This document shows positions 24,373-33,935 of a stretch of DNA of 45,118 nt, in pieces. The stretch is from UBA3478 sp965662045 (lineage in GTDB: Bacteria; Bacteroidota; Bacteroidia; Flavobacteriales; Flavobacteriaceae), in assembly GCA_965662045.1 (NCBI GenBank), contig CBFIGE010000016.1:1-45118 (forward strand), read 5' to 3'. The position numbers and the translations under genes are program-made. The number at the start of each line of letters is the position of its first letter. Position 1 is the first letter of the stretch. Below the pieces are notes generated by a model. The model was given only the letters and a program-made list of their open reading frames with translations, was not told the origin of the DNA and did not search any database.

Positions 24373-26771
24373 TGATCACCAATACTTTTCTTGAACAGAA
24401 AGGAAATAACTTTCCTAATCAACTTCATAATTTCTACAAGGAAAAAGATGATTTTTTCTTCACTTCAGAAAATGGTGTTATACTAAAAATCAGTGTGCTT
24501 AGAGATTCATTGATACGACTTCGATATGCAGTGGATTATGATTTTGAGGCTGATTTTTCATATGCCATTGCTCCTGATTTTACCACAGGATATAACGAGC
24601 TTGCTTTTGAAGAAAAAGACCTAGAGTTTGTTGTAGAAACTTCAAAACTTTTAATCTATGTCAACAAGAGTAATTTAAAGGTTTGTATAACCGATAAAGA
24701 AGGAGAGATCATACTTAATGATGAGGTCGGTTTTCATTGGGAAGAAAATTACGATCAAGGGGGTAACCGCGTAAAAATGAGTAAGGTTTCTCAGGCAGCA
24801 GAGTCCTATTATGGAATGGGAGACAAAGCTTCACACATCAATCTCAAAGGAAGAAAAGTCGAAAACTGGGTTACCGATCAATATGCATTTGGCAAGGATC
24901 AGGAGCCACTCTATAAAGCGATCCCATTTTATATTGGTCTTCATCACCAAAAAGCTTATGGTGTATTTTTTGACAACAGTTTTCAAAGTTTTTTTGATTT
25001 TGGACACGACAGACGAAACGTCACAAGTTTTTGGGCCGAAGGTGGAGAGATGAATTATTATTTCTTTTATGGTCCCAATATGGCTCAGGTGGTTGAGGCC
25101 TATTCCTCACTTACAGGAACTCCTGAATTACCACCCTTATGGGCTCTTGGTTTTCATCAATCCAAGTGGAGTTACTTTCCAGACAGTCAAGTGAGGTCCA
25201 TTGCTCAAACCTTTAGAGAAAAGCAAATTCCCTGTGATGCTATTTACCTGGATATTGACTATATGGATGGATTCAGATGTTTTACATGGGATAAAGAGCG
25301 ATTTCCAGATCCTAAAAAGCTATTAGAAGACATGAAATCTGATGGTTTTAAATTAGTAACTATGATTGATCCAGGAATTAAGATTGATCGTAAGTATTGG
25401 GTGTATAACGAGGCCAATCAAAAAGGATATTTCTGTAGAAGAGCCGATGGAACGCATTTCAAAGGAAAGGTTTGGCCAGGAGAGTGTAAATTTCCTGATT
25501 TTACAGACCCTAGAGTACGCAAATGGTGGGCCAATTTGTACAAGGAGATGATGAGTGATATTGGTGTTCAAGGGGTTTGGAATGACATGAACGAGCCAGC
25601 TGTGATGGATGTTCCCAGTAAGACCGCAAATCTAGATATTCGTCACAATTACGATGGATATCCTTGCAGTCACAGAAAAGGGCATAATGTTTATGGAATG
25701 CAAATGGTTAGAGCCACCTTTGAAGGAGTCAAAAAGCACAGTTTTCCGAGAAGACCTTTTGTCATTACAAGAGCGGCCTATGCAGGAACGCAGAGATACG
25801 CCTCAACCTGGACCGGTGATAATGTAGCCACATGGGAACATCTCTTTATAGCTAATGCTCAGGTTCAGCGAATGTGTATGAGTGGATATTCTTTTGTGGG
25901 GTCAGACATCGGAGGTTTTGCAGAACAACCAAGCGGAGAATTATTTTTACGTTGGGTACAAATGGCTGTTTTTCATCCGTTTTGCAGAGTTCATTCTAGT
26001 GGAGACCACGGTGATCAAGAACCTTGGTCTTTTGGAGAAGATATATTGAATCATGTAAGGGAGTTTATCAACTTGAGATATCAGTTGTTACCTTATTTAT
26101 ACACGGCATTTTACAAATACAGCACAGAAGGAGTTCCTATGGTTCAGTCTATGGTTTATCAGGAACAGGAAGATACACAAACCTATTTTAGAACAGACGA
26201 ATTTATGTTTGGAGATCAAATATTGGTTTGTCCTATTCAAGAACCTAATGCTACGGGTAGGCGAATGTACTTTCCTAAAGGTGAATGGTATAATTACTGG
26301 ACAGATGAGCTTGAGATTGGGGGCGTTGAAAAATATGTAGAAACCGGATTGAGTAAAATTCCATTATTTGCAAAAGCTGGAGCATTAATACCCAAATATC
26401 CAGTACAGCAATACGTTGGGGAAAAGAAAATTAAAGAACTGCGTCTAGATGCTTATTACACTAACGGAGTAGAGCGATCTGCGGTATATGAGGATAATCA
26501 AGATGGATACGATTACAAAAAGAATCGATTTTCATTGCGTAAATTTCGAATGAAAGGAAGACCCAAGGAACTTGTAATTCAACAATTCAAGGACGGAAAA
26601 TTTATAACAGATTACCAGAGTATACGAATCGTTTTTCACGGCTTACCCTTCCAAATTAACAAGCTCGAGATCGATAATGAAGAGGTTGACCTATCAAAGT
26701 ACAGTGGCTCTTCACCCTACGAGATTTGTGTTCCAAAGGATTTTTCAGAGATACATATCATCGCCAACTAA
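24372..26771 (+). CDS. Glycoside hydrolase family 31 alpha-glucosidase
   Basis: 799 aa. An N-terminal beta-sandwich (about residues 20-240) is followed by a GH31 barrel. ALGFHQSKWSYFPDSQVRSI opens the barrel, IYLDIDYMDGFRCFTWD is the substrate-aspartate loop, and GVWNDMNEPAVMD holds the catalytic nucleophile Asp. RYASTWTGDNVATWEHL holds the acid/base Asp, and FCRVHSSGD a conserved binding loop. There is no signal peptide, so it acts in the cytoplasm on alpha-glucosides, malto-oligosaccharides or glycogen fragments. Translational coupling to glgB and an MFS gene downstream support a role in internal alpha-glucan turnover. Confidence 0.93.
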   Translation: MITNTFLEQKGNNFPNQLHNFYKEKDDFFFTSENGVILKISVLRDSLIRLRYAVDYDFEADFSYAIAPDFTTGYNELAFEEKDLEFVVETSKLLIYVNKSNLKVCITDKEGEIILNDEVGFHWEENYDQGGNRVKMSKVSQAAESYYGMGDKASHINLKGRKVENWVTDQYAFGKDQEPLYKAIPFYIGLHHQKAYGVFFDNSFQSFFDFGHDRRNVTSFWAEGGEMNYYFFYGPNMAQVVEAYSSLTGTPELPPLWALGFHQSKWSYFPDSQVRSIAQTFREKQIPCDAIYLDIDYMDGFRCFTWDKERFPDPKKLLEDMKSDGFKLVTMIDPGIKIDRKYWVYNEANQKGYFCRRADGTHFKGKVWPGECKFPDFTDPRVRKWWANLYKEMMSDIGVQGVWNDMNEPAVMDVPSKTANLDIRHNYDGYPCSHRKGHNVYGMQMVRATFEGVKKHSFPRRPFVITRAAYAGTQRYASTWTGDNVATWEHLFIANAQVQRMCMSGYSFVGSDIGGFAEQPSGELFLRWVQMAVFHPFCRVHSSGDHGDQEPWSFGEDILNHVREFINLRYQLLPYLYTAFYKYSTEGVPMVQSMVYQEQEDTQTYFRTDEFMFGDQILVCPIQEPNATGRRMYFPKGEWYNYWTDELEIGGVEKYVETGLSKIPLFAKAGALIPKYPVQQYVGEKKIKELRLDAYYTNGVERSAVYEDNQDGYDYKKNRFSLRKFRMKGRPKELVIQQFKDGKFITDYQSIRIVFHGLPFQINKLEIDNEEVDLSKYSGSSPYEICVPKDFSEIHIIAN

Positions 26772-26804
26772 ATTTTGTACCTTTCTTTCGCTAAGAAAAG
26801 CGAG

Positions 26805-28151
26805 ATGAGTGTAATTCAATTTGAAAAAGGTTCCAAAAAGGTGTTAAACGCCTGGGCTTTTTATGACTGGGCCAATTCTGTTTATTCCTTGGTCATAACT
26901 TCTGCTGTTTTCCCTATTTTTTATGGGACTCTTTTTCGATTAGCTGAGGTAGAGAGTGTTGAGTTTTTTGGAATGGTACTCGAAAGAGGACCGTTAATTT
27001 CCTATGTTACTTCCGCTGCATTTGTAGTAGTTGCTTTAGTAACTTCTCTCGTCTCTGGAGTAGCTGATTATTTAGGGAACAAAAAGACCTTTATGAGGTT
27101 TTTTTGTTATGCAGGAGCTTTGTGTGCTGGATTTCTTTATTTTTTCTCTCTTGAGTCAATTTATATTAGTCTTGGATTTTACTTTTTTGGCTTAGTGTTT
27201 TATTGGCTGAGTTTGGCAATGTACAATTCGTTTTTGCCTGACGTTGCACATAAAAATCAACAAGACGCTATAAGTGCAAAGGGGTTTTCTATGGGATATA
27301 TTGGCTCAGTACTACTTCTGGTTTGTAACCTTTTTCTGGTTATGTTTCCTGATAAAGTAGGCATTAGCGGAACAGAGACCCAGCCGGCTGAGGTTGTGGC
27401 CATGCGATACTCTTTCATTACTGTAGGTTTGTGGTGGATTCTATTTAGTCAATACACCTTTAAATATTTGCCTAGTGGAGAGAAAAAAGAAGGTGAACGT
27501 AAACATATTGTTCTTGGAGGTTTACGAGAGTTGCAATCGGTTAATAAAGAAATTGCTCAAGCACCATTTTTAAAAAAATACCTCAAAGCCTTCTTTGTGT
27601 ACTCAATGGCAGTGCAAACCATACTTTTAATAGCAGCTTATTTCGGAGAATCTGAGATAGAATGGGGTGGAGACCAAGAGCGCACTGTTGGTTTGATTGT
27701 GAGCATTTTGTTGATTCAACTCGTTGCAATAATAGGTTCTGTAATAACAGCTAGGATGTCCAAAAGAATTCCCAACGTCAAATTATTGATTTACATAAAT
27801 ATTTTTTGGATGTTACTTTGCGTTTATGCCTACTTTGTGGTTACTCCATTTGAATTTTATTTAGCGGCAGGTTTGGTTGGACTGGTAATGGGCAGTATTC
27901 AAACCTTATCTAGATCTACGTATTCTCAATACCTTCCAGACACGACCGATACAACCTCTTATTTTAGTTATTTTGAAGTCTCTGAAAAAATTGGAATCAT
28001 CATTGGTACTTTTATTTTTGGTTATTTAGCGCAATCAACGGGAAGTATGAGAATTGCAGCTATTTGTATGGGTGTCTTTTTTGGAATCGGAGCAGTTTTA
28101 CTCAAAAGCCTCGTGAATTATCACAAAAGACAAGAATTAGATTTGTTCTAA
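26805..28151 (+). CDS. MFS transporter, UMF1 (Atg22-like) family
   Basis: 448 aa from the ATG at 26805; an upstream TTG at 26775 would add 10 unlikely residues. About 11-12 transmembrane segments. The family opening NAWAFYDWANSVYSLVITSAVFPIFYG and the SLVSGVADYLGNKKTFM loop (an MFS motif A variant) identify the UMF1/vacuole-effluxer-like branch. YSQYLPDTTDTTSYFSYFEV in the second half is also conserved. Substrates are not established for bacterial members. Its place 33 bases after an alpha-glucosidase suggests sugar or sugar-derived export or import, but this is inference. Confidence 0.85.
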   Translation: MSVIQFEKGSKKVLNAWAFYDWANSVYSLVITSAVFPIFYGTLFRLAEVESVEFFGMVLERGPLISYVTSAAFVVVALVTSLVSGVADYLGNKKTFMRFFCYAGALCAGFLYFFSLESIYISLGFYFFGLVFYWLSLAMYNSFLPDVAHKNQQDAISAKGFSMGYIGSVLLLVCNLFLVMFPDKVGISGTETQPAEVVAMRYSFITVGLWWILFSQYTFKYLPSGEKKEGERKHIVLGGLRELQSVNKEIAQAPFLKKYLKAFFVYSMAVQTILLIAAYFGESEIEWGGDQERTVGLIVSILLIQLVAIIGSVITARMSKRIPNVKLLIYINIFWMLLCVYAYFVVTPFEFYLAAGLVGLVMGSIQTLSRSTYSQYLPDTTDTTSYFSYFEVSEKIGIIIGTFIFGYLAQSTGSMRIAAICMGVFFGIGAVLLKSLVNYHKRQELDLF

Positions 28152-28267
28152 AGTGTATTATGGCTCTTTACTTTACGGTGAGCAACCCCCTTTCGATATA
28201 AAAGAGGTCTGGTAAATACACCTAAAACGAAAATTGTGATGTTCTAAAATCTTGGTCGAAGACAGCT

Positions 28268-28960
28268 CTAAAGAGTGCGGATTTGACCAGAGCCGTAAAC
28301 CTTACTGCTAATTCGCTGAGGATTTCCCGAATAACGAATTCGACCAGAGCCGGATATTGAGGCGTTTAATTCTTCTGAACTCAAAACGGTAATTCGTCCA
28401 GAACCAGATACTTGAGCTTTAGTTTTTTCTGTATTTAATTCTTTGGCATTGATACTTGCTGAACCTGATACTTTTAAAGCGCTTTGTTTTGCCTTACCTG
28501 TAAACTGAATCATACCAGAGCCAGAAATATTGCTATTGAGTTTAGTAGTTTGGATTTGATAATACGCTTTTGCAGAACCTGAAACATTTAAATTTAATTG
28601 GTCTGAGCGCAGCATATCAAGACTTTTAAGGACACCTGACCCGGAAAACCCACAGTAATTAATTTGTTCTACAGGTATTTTGATATATACTTTTGAGAGT
28701 TTCCACCATTTAAAGTATCGCCCTTTTTTGATTCTTATTTTAAGCCTGTTGTTTTCTACTTCGGTAATGATGTTTTCCAATTGATCAGCAGCACCAATCA
28801 ATTCAATTTGACCTTCTTGACCCTGATACAATTCTACCTCAAAATTCCCTGATATTTCGATTCCATCAAAGCTTCCTACTTCTCGGGTGTCACTTGTTTC
28901 TGCATTGAGATAAATTAAAAATGAGGTGAGTGCCAGCGTTAGTGTGGTAATTGATTTCAT
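28268..28960 (-). CDS. Exported DUF2807 (GIN-domain) protein
   Basis: 230 aa with a signal peptide (about residues 1-20). The sequence is a regular series of beta-turn units ending in G-S-G: CGFSGSGVLKSL, VSGSAKAYYQI, ISGSGMIQFTG, VSGSASINAKEL, VSGSGRITVLS, ISGSGRIRYSG and VYGSGQIRTL. Such repeats form the right-handed beta-helix of the DUF2807/GIN family of putative adhesins. The function is unknown. It lies 8 bases after the gene for a related beta-repeat protein and shares a unit with an ECF sigma factor and its anti-sigma factor. Confidence 0.85.
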   Translation of the reverse strand: MKSITTLTLALTSFLIYLNAETSDTREVGSFDGIEISGNFEVELYQGQEGQIELIGAADQLENIITEVENNRLKIRIKKGRYFKWWKLSKVYIKIPVEQINYCGFSGSGVLKSLDMLRSDQLNLNVSGSAKAYYQIQTTKLNSNISGSGMIQFTGKAKQSALKVSGSASINAKELNTEKTKAQVSGSGRITVLSSEELNASISGSGRIRYSGNPQRISSKVYGSGQIRTL

Positions 28961-28968
28961 AGTAATAG

Positions 28969-30051
28969 TTATTTTGTTGTTCTTTCAAGACGCAAGTCAC
29001 CGTAATCCATAGCTATTTGAATACGATTAGTACTGCTTTGGTTGAGGTGATATCCTTTGTATGATTTACTCGTATTTTTTTGAATCACCTCTGTGAGATT
29101 CAGCAAATCTCTTCCTTTCACATCACTGTAAGATCCTTCAAAATCAAAGTTAAATTCCCACTCAGGATGCAGTCCGATTTTAATACCAGTATAATCAGAA
29201 TCAATTTCAATACCAGAGGCTTCGGAATCAGTATCCATAATTTTGATGGAACCATAGTCAGAATCGGCCTCTAAAGAACCCTGAAGATAGTCAATGCGAA
29301 TACCCACATAATCACTTATTCCAGCCACTTCTCCTGCTTCTTCAATTTCTAAATTTCCGTAGTCGATATCGTAGTTGAGTTCGATGACATTTCCAAAGCT
29401 AGTAGAGGTGTAATCTGTATTTAATTCAATGCGGTTTGATCGGTCGATTTCCAATTTTGAATAATCTGCATCGATAAAAGCAGAATTGATGAATCCAAAA
29501 TAAGAGGCATTGCAGTAATCCAATTCAATTTGATTATTTCTTCCTCTTAGCTCTTCAATTGAAACACTGCCGTAATCACAATTGATACGCGCGTGCCCAT
29601 CTATACGATCTCCCTTGATGCTGCCGTATTTGTTGTCGAGTTTGACACTTGCTTTGACCGGAAGCTTTACGGTATAATTGATTTCGATGTCTACCGATTT
29701 TCTCCCCCAAAAACGTTTTTCAAGAGCACTTAAATCGGTGTGTGCCAAGACTTTTATCGAAGAAGATTCAAAATAAATTTCGATGGCTTCAAGTTCTGAT
29801 TTGACTTTTTCTAAATTATTACCGTTGGCCTTTAGTTCTACATCGATTTGAATTTCATTGTTATCCCAGGAGGTGAAAACAATATTACCGTATTTATTTT
29901 TAATATCGAGTAGCACCGTTTTTTCGACTTCGAAGGTTTTTGAAATCGCTTTAGTTTCGGTGTACTTGCCATCCCAATGGTTCGAAGCATTGTGTGCTTT
30001 GGTCGAAAAGACCAGGGCCAGGCAGCATAAATTAAAGAGTAAGATTCTCAT
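28969..30051 (-). CDS. Exported beta-repeat protein, DUF4097-like
   Basis: 360 aa with a signal peptide ending near KAH. From about residue 50 it contains repeated strands with D-Y-G/S/T turns about 12-22 residues apart: NKYGNIVF, NKYGSIKGD, CDYGSVSIEE, ADYSKLEID, TDYTSTSFG, IDYGNLEIEE, SDYGSIKIMD, SDYTGIKIG and a final MDYGDLRLER. The pattern suits a beta-helix or stacked sheet like DUF4097 putative adhesins. It overlaps the anti-sigma factor gene by 20 bases. In Bacteroidota such proteins commonly sit with ECF sigma and anti-sigma genes and may report on envelope state, but that role is unproven. Confidence 0.78.
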   Translation of the reverse strand: MRILLFNLCCLALVFSTKAHNASNHWDGKYTETKAISKTFEVEKTVLLDIKNKYGNIVFTSWDNNEIQIDVELKANGNNLEKVKSELEAIEIYFESSSIKVLAHTDLSALEKRFWGRKSVDIEINYTVKLPVKASVKLDNKYGSIKGDRIDGHARINCDYGSVSIEELRGRNNQIELDYCNASYFGFINSAFIDADYSKLEIDRSNRIELNTDYTSTSFGNVIELNYDIDYGNLEIEEAGEVAGISDYVGIRIDYLQGSLEADSDYGSIKIMDTDSEASGIEIDSDYTGIKIGLHPEWEFNFDFEGSYSDVKGRDLLNLTEVIQKNTSKSYKGYHLNQSSTNRIQIAMDYGDLRLERTTK

Positions 30052-30538
30052 AAGATTCTAATTTAGAGGAGTTAAATACTGATAGTTCTTCAAGTAATGA
30101 TATTCGTGTATTGAAATTATAGATGATGGCGTTAATTATCCTTTTAGCATTTGGACTTGCTAGAAGCTCTTCTCGAAGCATCTGATATTCTTGATCCAAT
30201 TGATGCAATTGCTGAAGGTGAGCGTTTAAAATCTGTTCAGAATTACTCTTGTTCGATACAGATTCAATTTTGCGTTCTATTAAATTTTCGTAATAGGTAG
30301 CTGTAGTAGTAAATTCTTGGTACTCTGTTGAGTTCTGGTATCCATTGGAACTCACAAGTGTGTTTAGACTGAATAATAAGGCTATAGAGGCGGCGGCTAA
30401 AAATTTCCAATTGACCTTAGACTTTTTTTCAGCATTGAGTTTAGCGATAAAACGCATCTCATGGCCCATAGGTAATTCTTTGTCATCGAGCTCTTCTCTA
30501 TGGGTATTTACCCATTCTTTTAATTCATCTTTAATCAT
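30032..30538 (-). CDS. Membrane anti-sigma factor-like protein
   Basis: 168 aa. The cytoplasmic N-terminus (about 1-43) carries the short motif LPMGHEMRFIAKLN often seen at the start of Bacteroidota anti-sigma proteins. A single transmembrane helix follows at about 44-63 (FLAAASIALLFSLNTLVSS), then a periplasmic helical domain rich in Gln and Glu (about 90-150), probably coiled coil. Its ATG overlaps the stop codon of the ECF sigma gene (4 bases), and its end overlaps the next gene, so the three are translationally linked. It most likely holds the adjacent sigma factor inactive. Its sensing signal is unknown. Confidence 0.75.
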   Translation of the reverse strand: MIKDELKEWVNTHREELDDKELPMGHEMRFIAKLNAEKKSKVNWKFLAAASIALLFSLNTLVSSNGYQNSTEYQEFTTTATYYENLIERKIESVSNKSNSEQILNAHLQQLHQLDQEYQMLREELLASPNAKRIINAIIYNFNTRISLLEELSVFNSSKLESYENLTL

Positions 30539-31146
30539 GATATGCTCTTGTTTTTTAGTTCGTTTTGTAATCGCTTTTTAGCCCTTGAAAAAGAGGTTCT
30601 GCAATTTGCATAGCTCAATCCTGTTATTTCTTGAATTTCATCGTAGTCATAACCTTCTATCAAATGAAGACCTATAATAAGGGACTCTCGTTCAGGTAAT
30701 TTTTGAATAGTTTCTTTAAGTTTTGTGCTCGACAATGTTCTTGAATCTATTTCTTGTTCTTCATTTTCAAAAGAGACTTGTTCTTGCTCTAATTTGTGCT
30801 TCGTATCAAAATCATAGCGTTTGAATTTTTTTTGATGTTCTATGCTTTGATTAACTACTATTCTTTTTAACCAAGCCATAAAAGGAACTTTTTGAGAAAA
30901 ACTATTAATGTTTTTGAATGCTTTTAAAAAAGCTTCCTGAACAACATCTTCTGCTTCTGCTTGGTGCTTGACAATTCTGTAGGCTGTATTGTAAAGGGGT
31001 TTTGAATACATCTTATAAATCTCAAACTGTGCCTTTGATTCATGATTTTGACATTGTTTAATTAAATTTTGAATACGTAATGAATCCAATTGCAGTTGTT
31101 TTAGATAAGATGAAAGAATTATTAAAATGTTACAATTTCTTGGCAT
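30535..31146 (-). CDS. ECF-type RNA polymerase sigma factor
   Basis: 203 aa. The sigma-70 region 2 is at about residues 45-115 (YNTAYRIVKHQAEAEDVVQE, then AFLKAFKNINSF and MAWLKRIVVNQSIEH). Region 4 is at about 140-195 (LPERESLIIGLHLIEGYDYD, then EIQEITGLSYANCRTSFSRA). These are hallmarks of group 4 (ECF) sigma factors. The ATG at 31146 is taken as start, because no other ATG occurs before the conserved core. The first 25 residues are weakly conserved, and a TTG start nearer the core is possible. It heads a four-gene unit with its presumed anti-sigma factor. Confidence 0.87.
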   Translation of the reverse strand: MPRNCNILIILSSYLKQLQLDSLRIQNLIKQCQNHESKAQFEIYKMYSKPLYNTAYRIVKHQAEAEDVVQEAFLKAFKNINSFSQKVPFMAWLKRIVVNQSIEHQKKFKRYDFDTKHKLEQEQVSFENEEQEIDSRTLSSTKLKETIQKLPERESLIIGLHLIEGYDYDEIQEITGLSYANCRTSFSRAKKRLQNELKNKSIS

Positions 31147-31159
31147 AAGAATTGTTTTA

Positions 31160-31167
31160 CAAAGATA
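31160..31167 (-). promoter_or_regulatory. Candidate -7 box of the ECF sigma operon
   Basis: TATCTTTG on the minus strand, an exact TAnnTTTG match, is 13 bases ahead of the sigma factor ATG. The transcript would start about 7 bases before the gene. The -33 region shows only a TTTTAA-like sequence and no TTG, so the call is tentative. If real, the unit has a housekeeping promoter and does not rely only on its own sigma factor. Confidence 0.42.
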
Positions 31168-31273
31168 AACACAGGTGGTGGAGTCACTTAAAACTACCTT
31201 CTTTATAAGCTTACCAAGTGATTAGAAGACATTAGGGTAGACCTTTTAAAGAAAGTGAAAGTGACAAAATGAC

Positions 31274-33739
31274 GTGAAAAAGAAAGATATGAATCGAATG
31301 AAATTTATGGATATTGACAATTTGTCAACTTCTGGTATTGATGAAGAGGCAGAATTAATACCGCTTTTGACTCCAGAAGATGAAGAAGAAATGAATAATG
31401 AGCAGGTACCGAGTACGCTGCCGATATTACCTTTAAAAAATACAGTGCTTTTTCCGGGAGTTGTAATTCCTATTACTGCTGGAAGGGACACCTCAATTCA
31501 ACTCATTAAAGATGCAAATTCTGGGAGCAAAACTATAGGCGTAGTTGCTCAAAAAGATGAAAATGAGGAGTCTCCTGAGCTCGAAGACTTGTACACCACC
31601 GGAACTGTTGCTCGAATCTTAAGGGTTTTAAAAATGCCCGACGGAAATACCACCATCATTATTCAAGGAAAGAAAAAGTTCGAGATTGAAGAGTTATTGA
31701 CCAAAACACCATACTTAACAGCTAAGGTCAAAGACACCAACGAAATAAGACCAGAAGCTACAAATGAAGAATTCTTGGCCATTGTAGAGGCGATTAAAGA
31801 ATTGGCGCTGAAAATCATCAAAGACAATCCAAATATCCCTACAGAAGCCACCTTTGCCATTCAAAATATTCAATCGAATTCGTTCTTGATCAATTTTGTT
31901 TCTTCAAATTTGAATTTAAAGGTATCCGACAAACAACAACTTCTTGAAATTCACAATTTAAAAGAACGCGCACTTCAGACGCTAAAACACATGAATGTAG
32001 AGTTTCAAAAATTGGAACTCAAAAATGACATACAATCCAAAGTAAGATCTGACATCGATCAGCAGCAAAGAGAGTACTTTTTGTATCAACAGATGAAAAC
32101 CATACAAGAAGAATTGGGAGGGGTTTCATATGAAGAAGAAATTGAAGAAATGCGTCAGAAGGCCAAAACAAAAAAATGGTCCGAAAAAGTCAAGGAGCAT
32201 TTTGACAAAGAACTGATGAAGATGCAGCGCATGAATCCTCAAGTAGCCGAATATTCTATACAGCGCAATTATCTCGAGCTCTTCTTGGAATTACCATGGG
32301 ATGAATTCACCGAAGATCACTTGGATTTGAAAAAAGCCCAACAAGTTCTTGATCGCGATCACCACGGTTTAGAGGATGTTAAAAAAAGAATCATAGAGCA
32401 TTTAGCTGTATTGAAATTAAGAGGAGATATGAAATCTCCAATTATCTGTCTCCATGGCCCTCCTGGTGTAGGTAAGACCTCTTTAGGAAAGTCCGTAGCT
32501 GAGGCTATGGGACGTCAGTATGTACGAATGTCCTTAGGTGGAATGCGCGATGAAGCTGAAATCAGAGGGCATCGAAAGACATACATTGGGGCAATGCCGG
32601 GACGTTTAATTCAGAGTATTAAAAAAGCTGGAAGCTCTAATCCTGTCTTTATTTTAGACGAAATTGATAAGCTTAGTAGTGGTGCTCAAGGAGATCCTTC
32701 TTCTGCACTTTTAGAAGTTTTAGACCCCGAGCAAAACAACGCTTTTTACGATAACTTCTTAGAGATGGGTTATGATTTGTCAAAAGTCATGTTTATTGCA
32801 ACGGCCAATAGTTTGTCGAGTATACAACCAGCGCTTCTAGATCGTATGGAACTTATTCATGTCAGTGGCTATACCCTTGAAGAAAAAGTCCAAATTGCCA
32901 AAAAACATTTATTGCCTAAACAGCTTAAAGAACACGGTCTCAAGTCAAAGGATTTAAAATTGAACAAAGTCGTCTGTGAAAAATTAGTAGAGGGCTACAC
33001 AAGGGAGTCAGGTGTTCGTGGACTAGAAAAACAAATTGCCACAATTGTACGTCACTTAGCTAAATCCATGGCCATGGACCAAGAGTTTGATCCATCGTTG
33101 ACCAAAGAATCCCTAAAAGACATATTAAATTCACCTAGATTTGACAAAGACAGGTACGAAAATAATGATGTTGCCGGCGTGGTCACAGGATTGGCCTGGA
33201 CAAGAGTAGGAGGAGAAATATTATTCATTGAATCTATCCTTTCAAGAGGAAAAGGAGCTCTAAATATTACAGGTAATCTTGGAAAGGTAATGAAAGAGTC
33301 GGCAACAATTGCATTGGAATATATCAAATCAAATGCAGAATTTTTTGGCATAGAAAGCCGTTTGTTCGAGCAATATAACGTACATATTCACGTACCTGAA
33401 GGTGCTACTCCCAAAGACGGTCCAAGTGCAGGAATTACGATGTTGACCTCTTTGGTGTCTCTTTTTACACAGAAAAAGGTAAGACGCAATTTGGCCATGA
33501 CTGGTGAAATTACACTTCGAGGAAAGGTATTGCCTGTAGGCGGTATCAAAGAAAAGATTTTAGCAGCCAAAAGAGCAAATATCAAAGAAATTATACTCTG
33601 TGAAGAAAACAGAAAAGACATTGAAGAAATAGGAGATTCGTATATTAAAGGTCTCAAGTTTCACTTCCTTACAGAAATGAAAGAAGTCATTGATGTAGCT
33701 GTTTTGAAGCAGTCGGTAAAAGCACCCAAAAAATTGTGA
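31274..33739 (+). CDS. lon: ATP-dependent protease Lon
   Basis: Up to 821 aa from the GTG at 31274; ATG codons at 31289 and 31298 are equally likely starts, since conservation begins at about IDNLSTSGIDEEAELIPL. The N-terminal LON substrate-binding domain (PLLTPEDEEE, LPILPLKNTVLFPGVVIPIT) is followed by an AAA+ module with Walker A GPPGVGKTSLGKS and Walker B VFILDEIDKL. The protease domain has the catalytic Ser in PKDGPSAGITM and Lys in KEKILAAKRANIKEI. Lon degrades damaged and short-lived proteins. Its stop codon TGA overlaps a GTG that opens a truncated copy of cmk. Confidence 0.95.
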   Translation: MKKKDMNRMKFMDIDNLSTSGIDEEAELIPLLTPEDEEEMNNEQVPSTLPILPLKNTVLFPGVVIPITAGRDTSIQLIKDANSGSKTIGVVAQKDENEESPELEDLYTTGTVARILRVLKMPDGNTTIIIQGKKKFEIEELLTKTPYLTAKVKDTNEIRPEATNEEFLAIVEAIKELALKIIKDNPNIPTEATFAIQNIQSNSFLINFVSSNLNLKVSDKQQLLEIHNLKERALQTLKHMNVEFQKLELKNDIQSKVRSDIDQQQREYFLYQQMKTIQEELGGVSYEEEIEEMRQKAKTKKWSEKVKEHFDKELMKMQRMNPQVAEYSIQRNYLELFLELPWDEFTEDHLDLKKAQQVLDRDHHGLEDVKKRIIEHLAVLKLRGDMKSPIICLHGPPGVGKTSLGKSVAEAMGRQYVRMSLGGMRDEAEIRGHRKTYIGAMPGRLIQSIKKAGSSNPVFILDEIDKLSSGAQGDPSSALLEVLDPEQNNAFYDNFLEMGYDLSKVMFIATANSLSSIQPALLDRMELIHVSGYTLEEKVQIAKKHLLPKQLKEHGLKSKDLKLNKVVCEKLVEGYTRESGVRGLEKQIATIVRHLAKSMAMDQEFDPSLTKESLKDILNSPRFDKDRYENNDVAGVVTGLAWTRVGGEILFIESILSRGKGALNITGNLGKVMKESATIALEYIKSNAEFFGIESRLFEQYNVHIHVPEGATPKDGPSAGITMLTSLVSLFTQKKVRRNLAMTGEITLRGKVLPVGGIKEKILAAKRANIKEIILCEENRKDIEEIGDSYIKGLKFHFLTEMKEVIDVAVLKQSVKAPKKL

Positions 33740-33891
33740 CTAAGAAAATCATCATAGCTATTGACGGCCATGCCTCTACGGGTAAAAGTACGCTTGCTAG
33801 AGCATTGGCTCAACAGCTCAATTACGTTTACTTCGATTCTGGTGCAATGTATAGAGCAGTCACCTTATTAGCTATTAAGAACAATTTATAA
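33736..33891 (+). pseudogene. cmk: Truncated 5' copy of cytidylate kinase gene
   Basis: GTG at 33736 overlaps the lon stop and opens a 51-codon ORF. It matches the first 51 residues of the intact cmk at 34889, including the P-loop GHASTGKST and DSGAMYRAVT, then ends at TAA where the intact gene continues. Bases 33748-33888 align to 34901-35041 with 4 mismatches in 141, three of them changing an amino acid; the codons before this diverge. The fragment lacks the nucleotide- and CMP-binding remainder and cannot be an active kinase. Its tight overlap with lon suggests it is the original cmk start, cut off by insertion of the following kilobase. Confidence 0.88.
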
Positions 33892-33935
33892 ATAAGCTAC
33901 TCCTAGGCAATGGTGTTAATTTAAAAAGTAACACT

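Noticed and set aside
28152..28267. Terminator between the MFS gene and the convergent DUF2807 gene
   Set aside because: Only a 4-bp palindrome (CTCTAAAGAG) without a T-run could be found; no convincing terminator on either strand.
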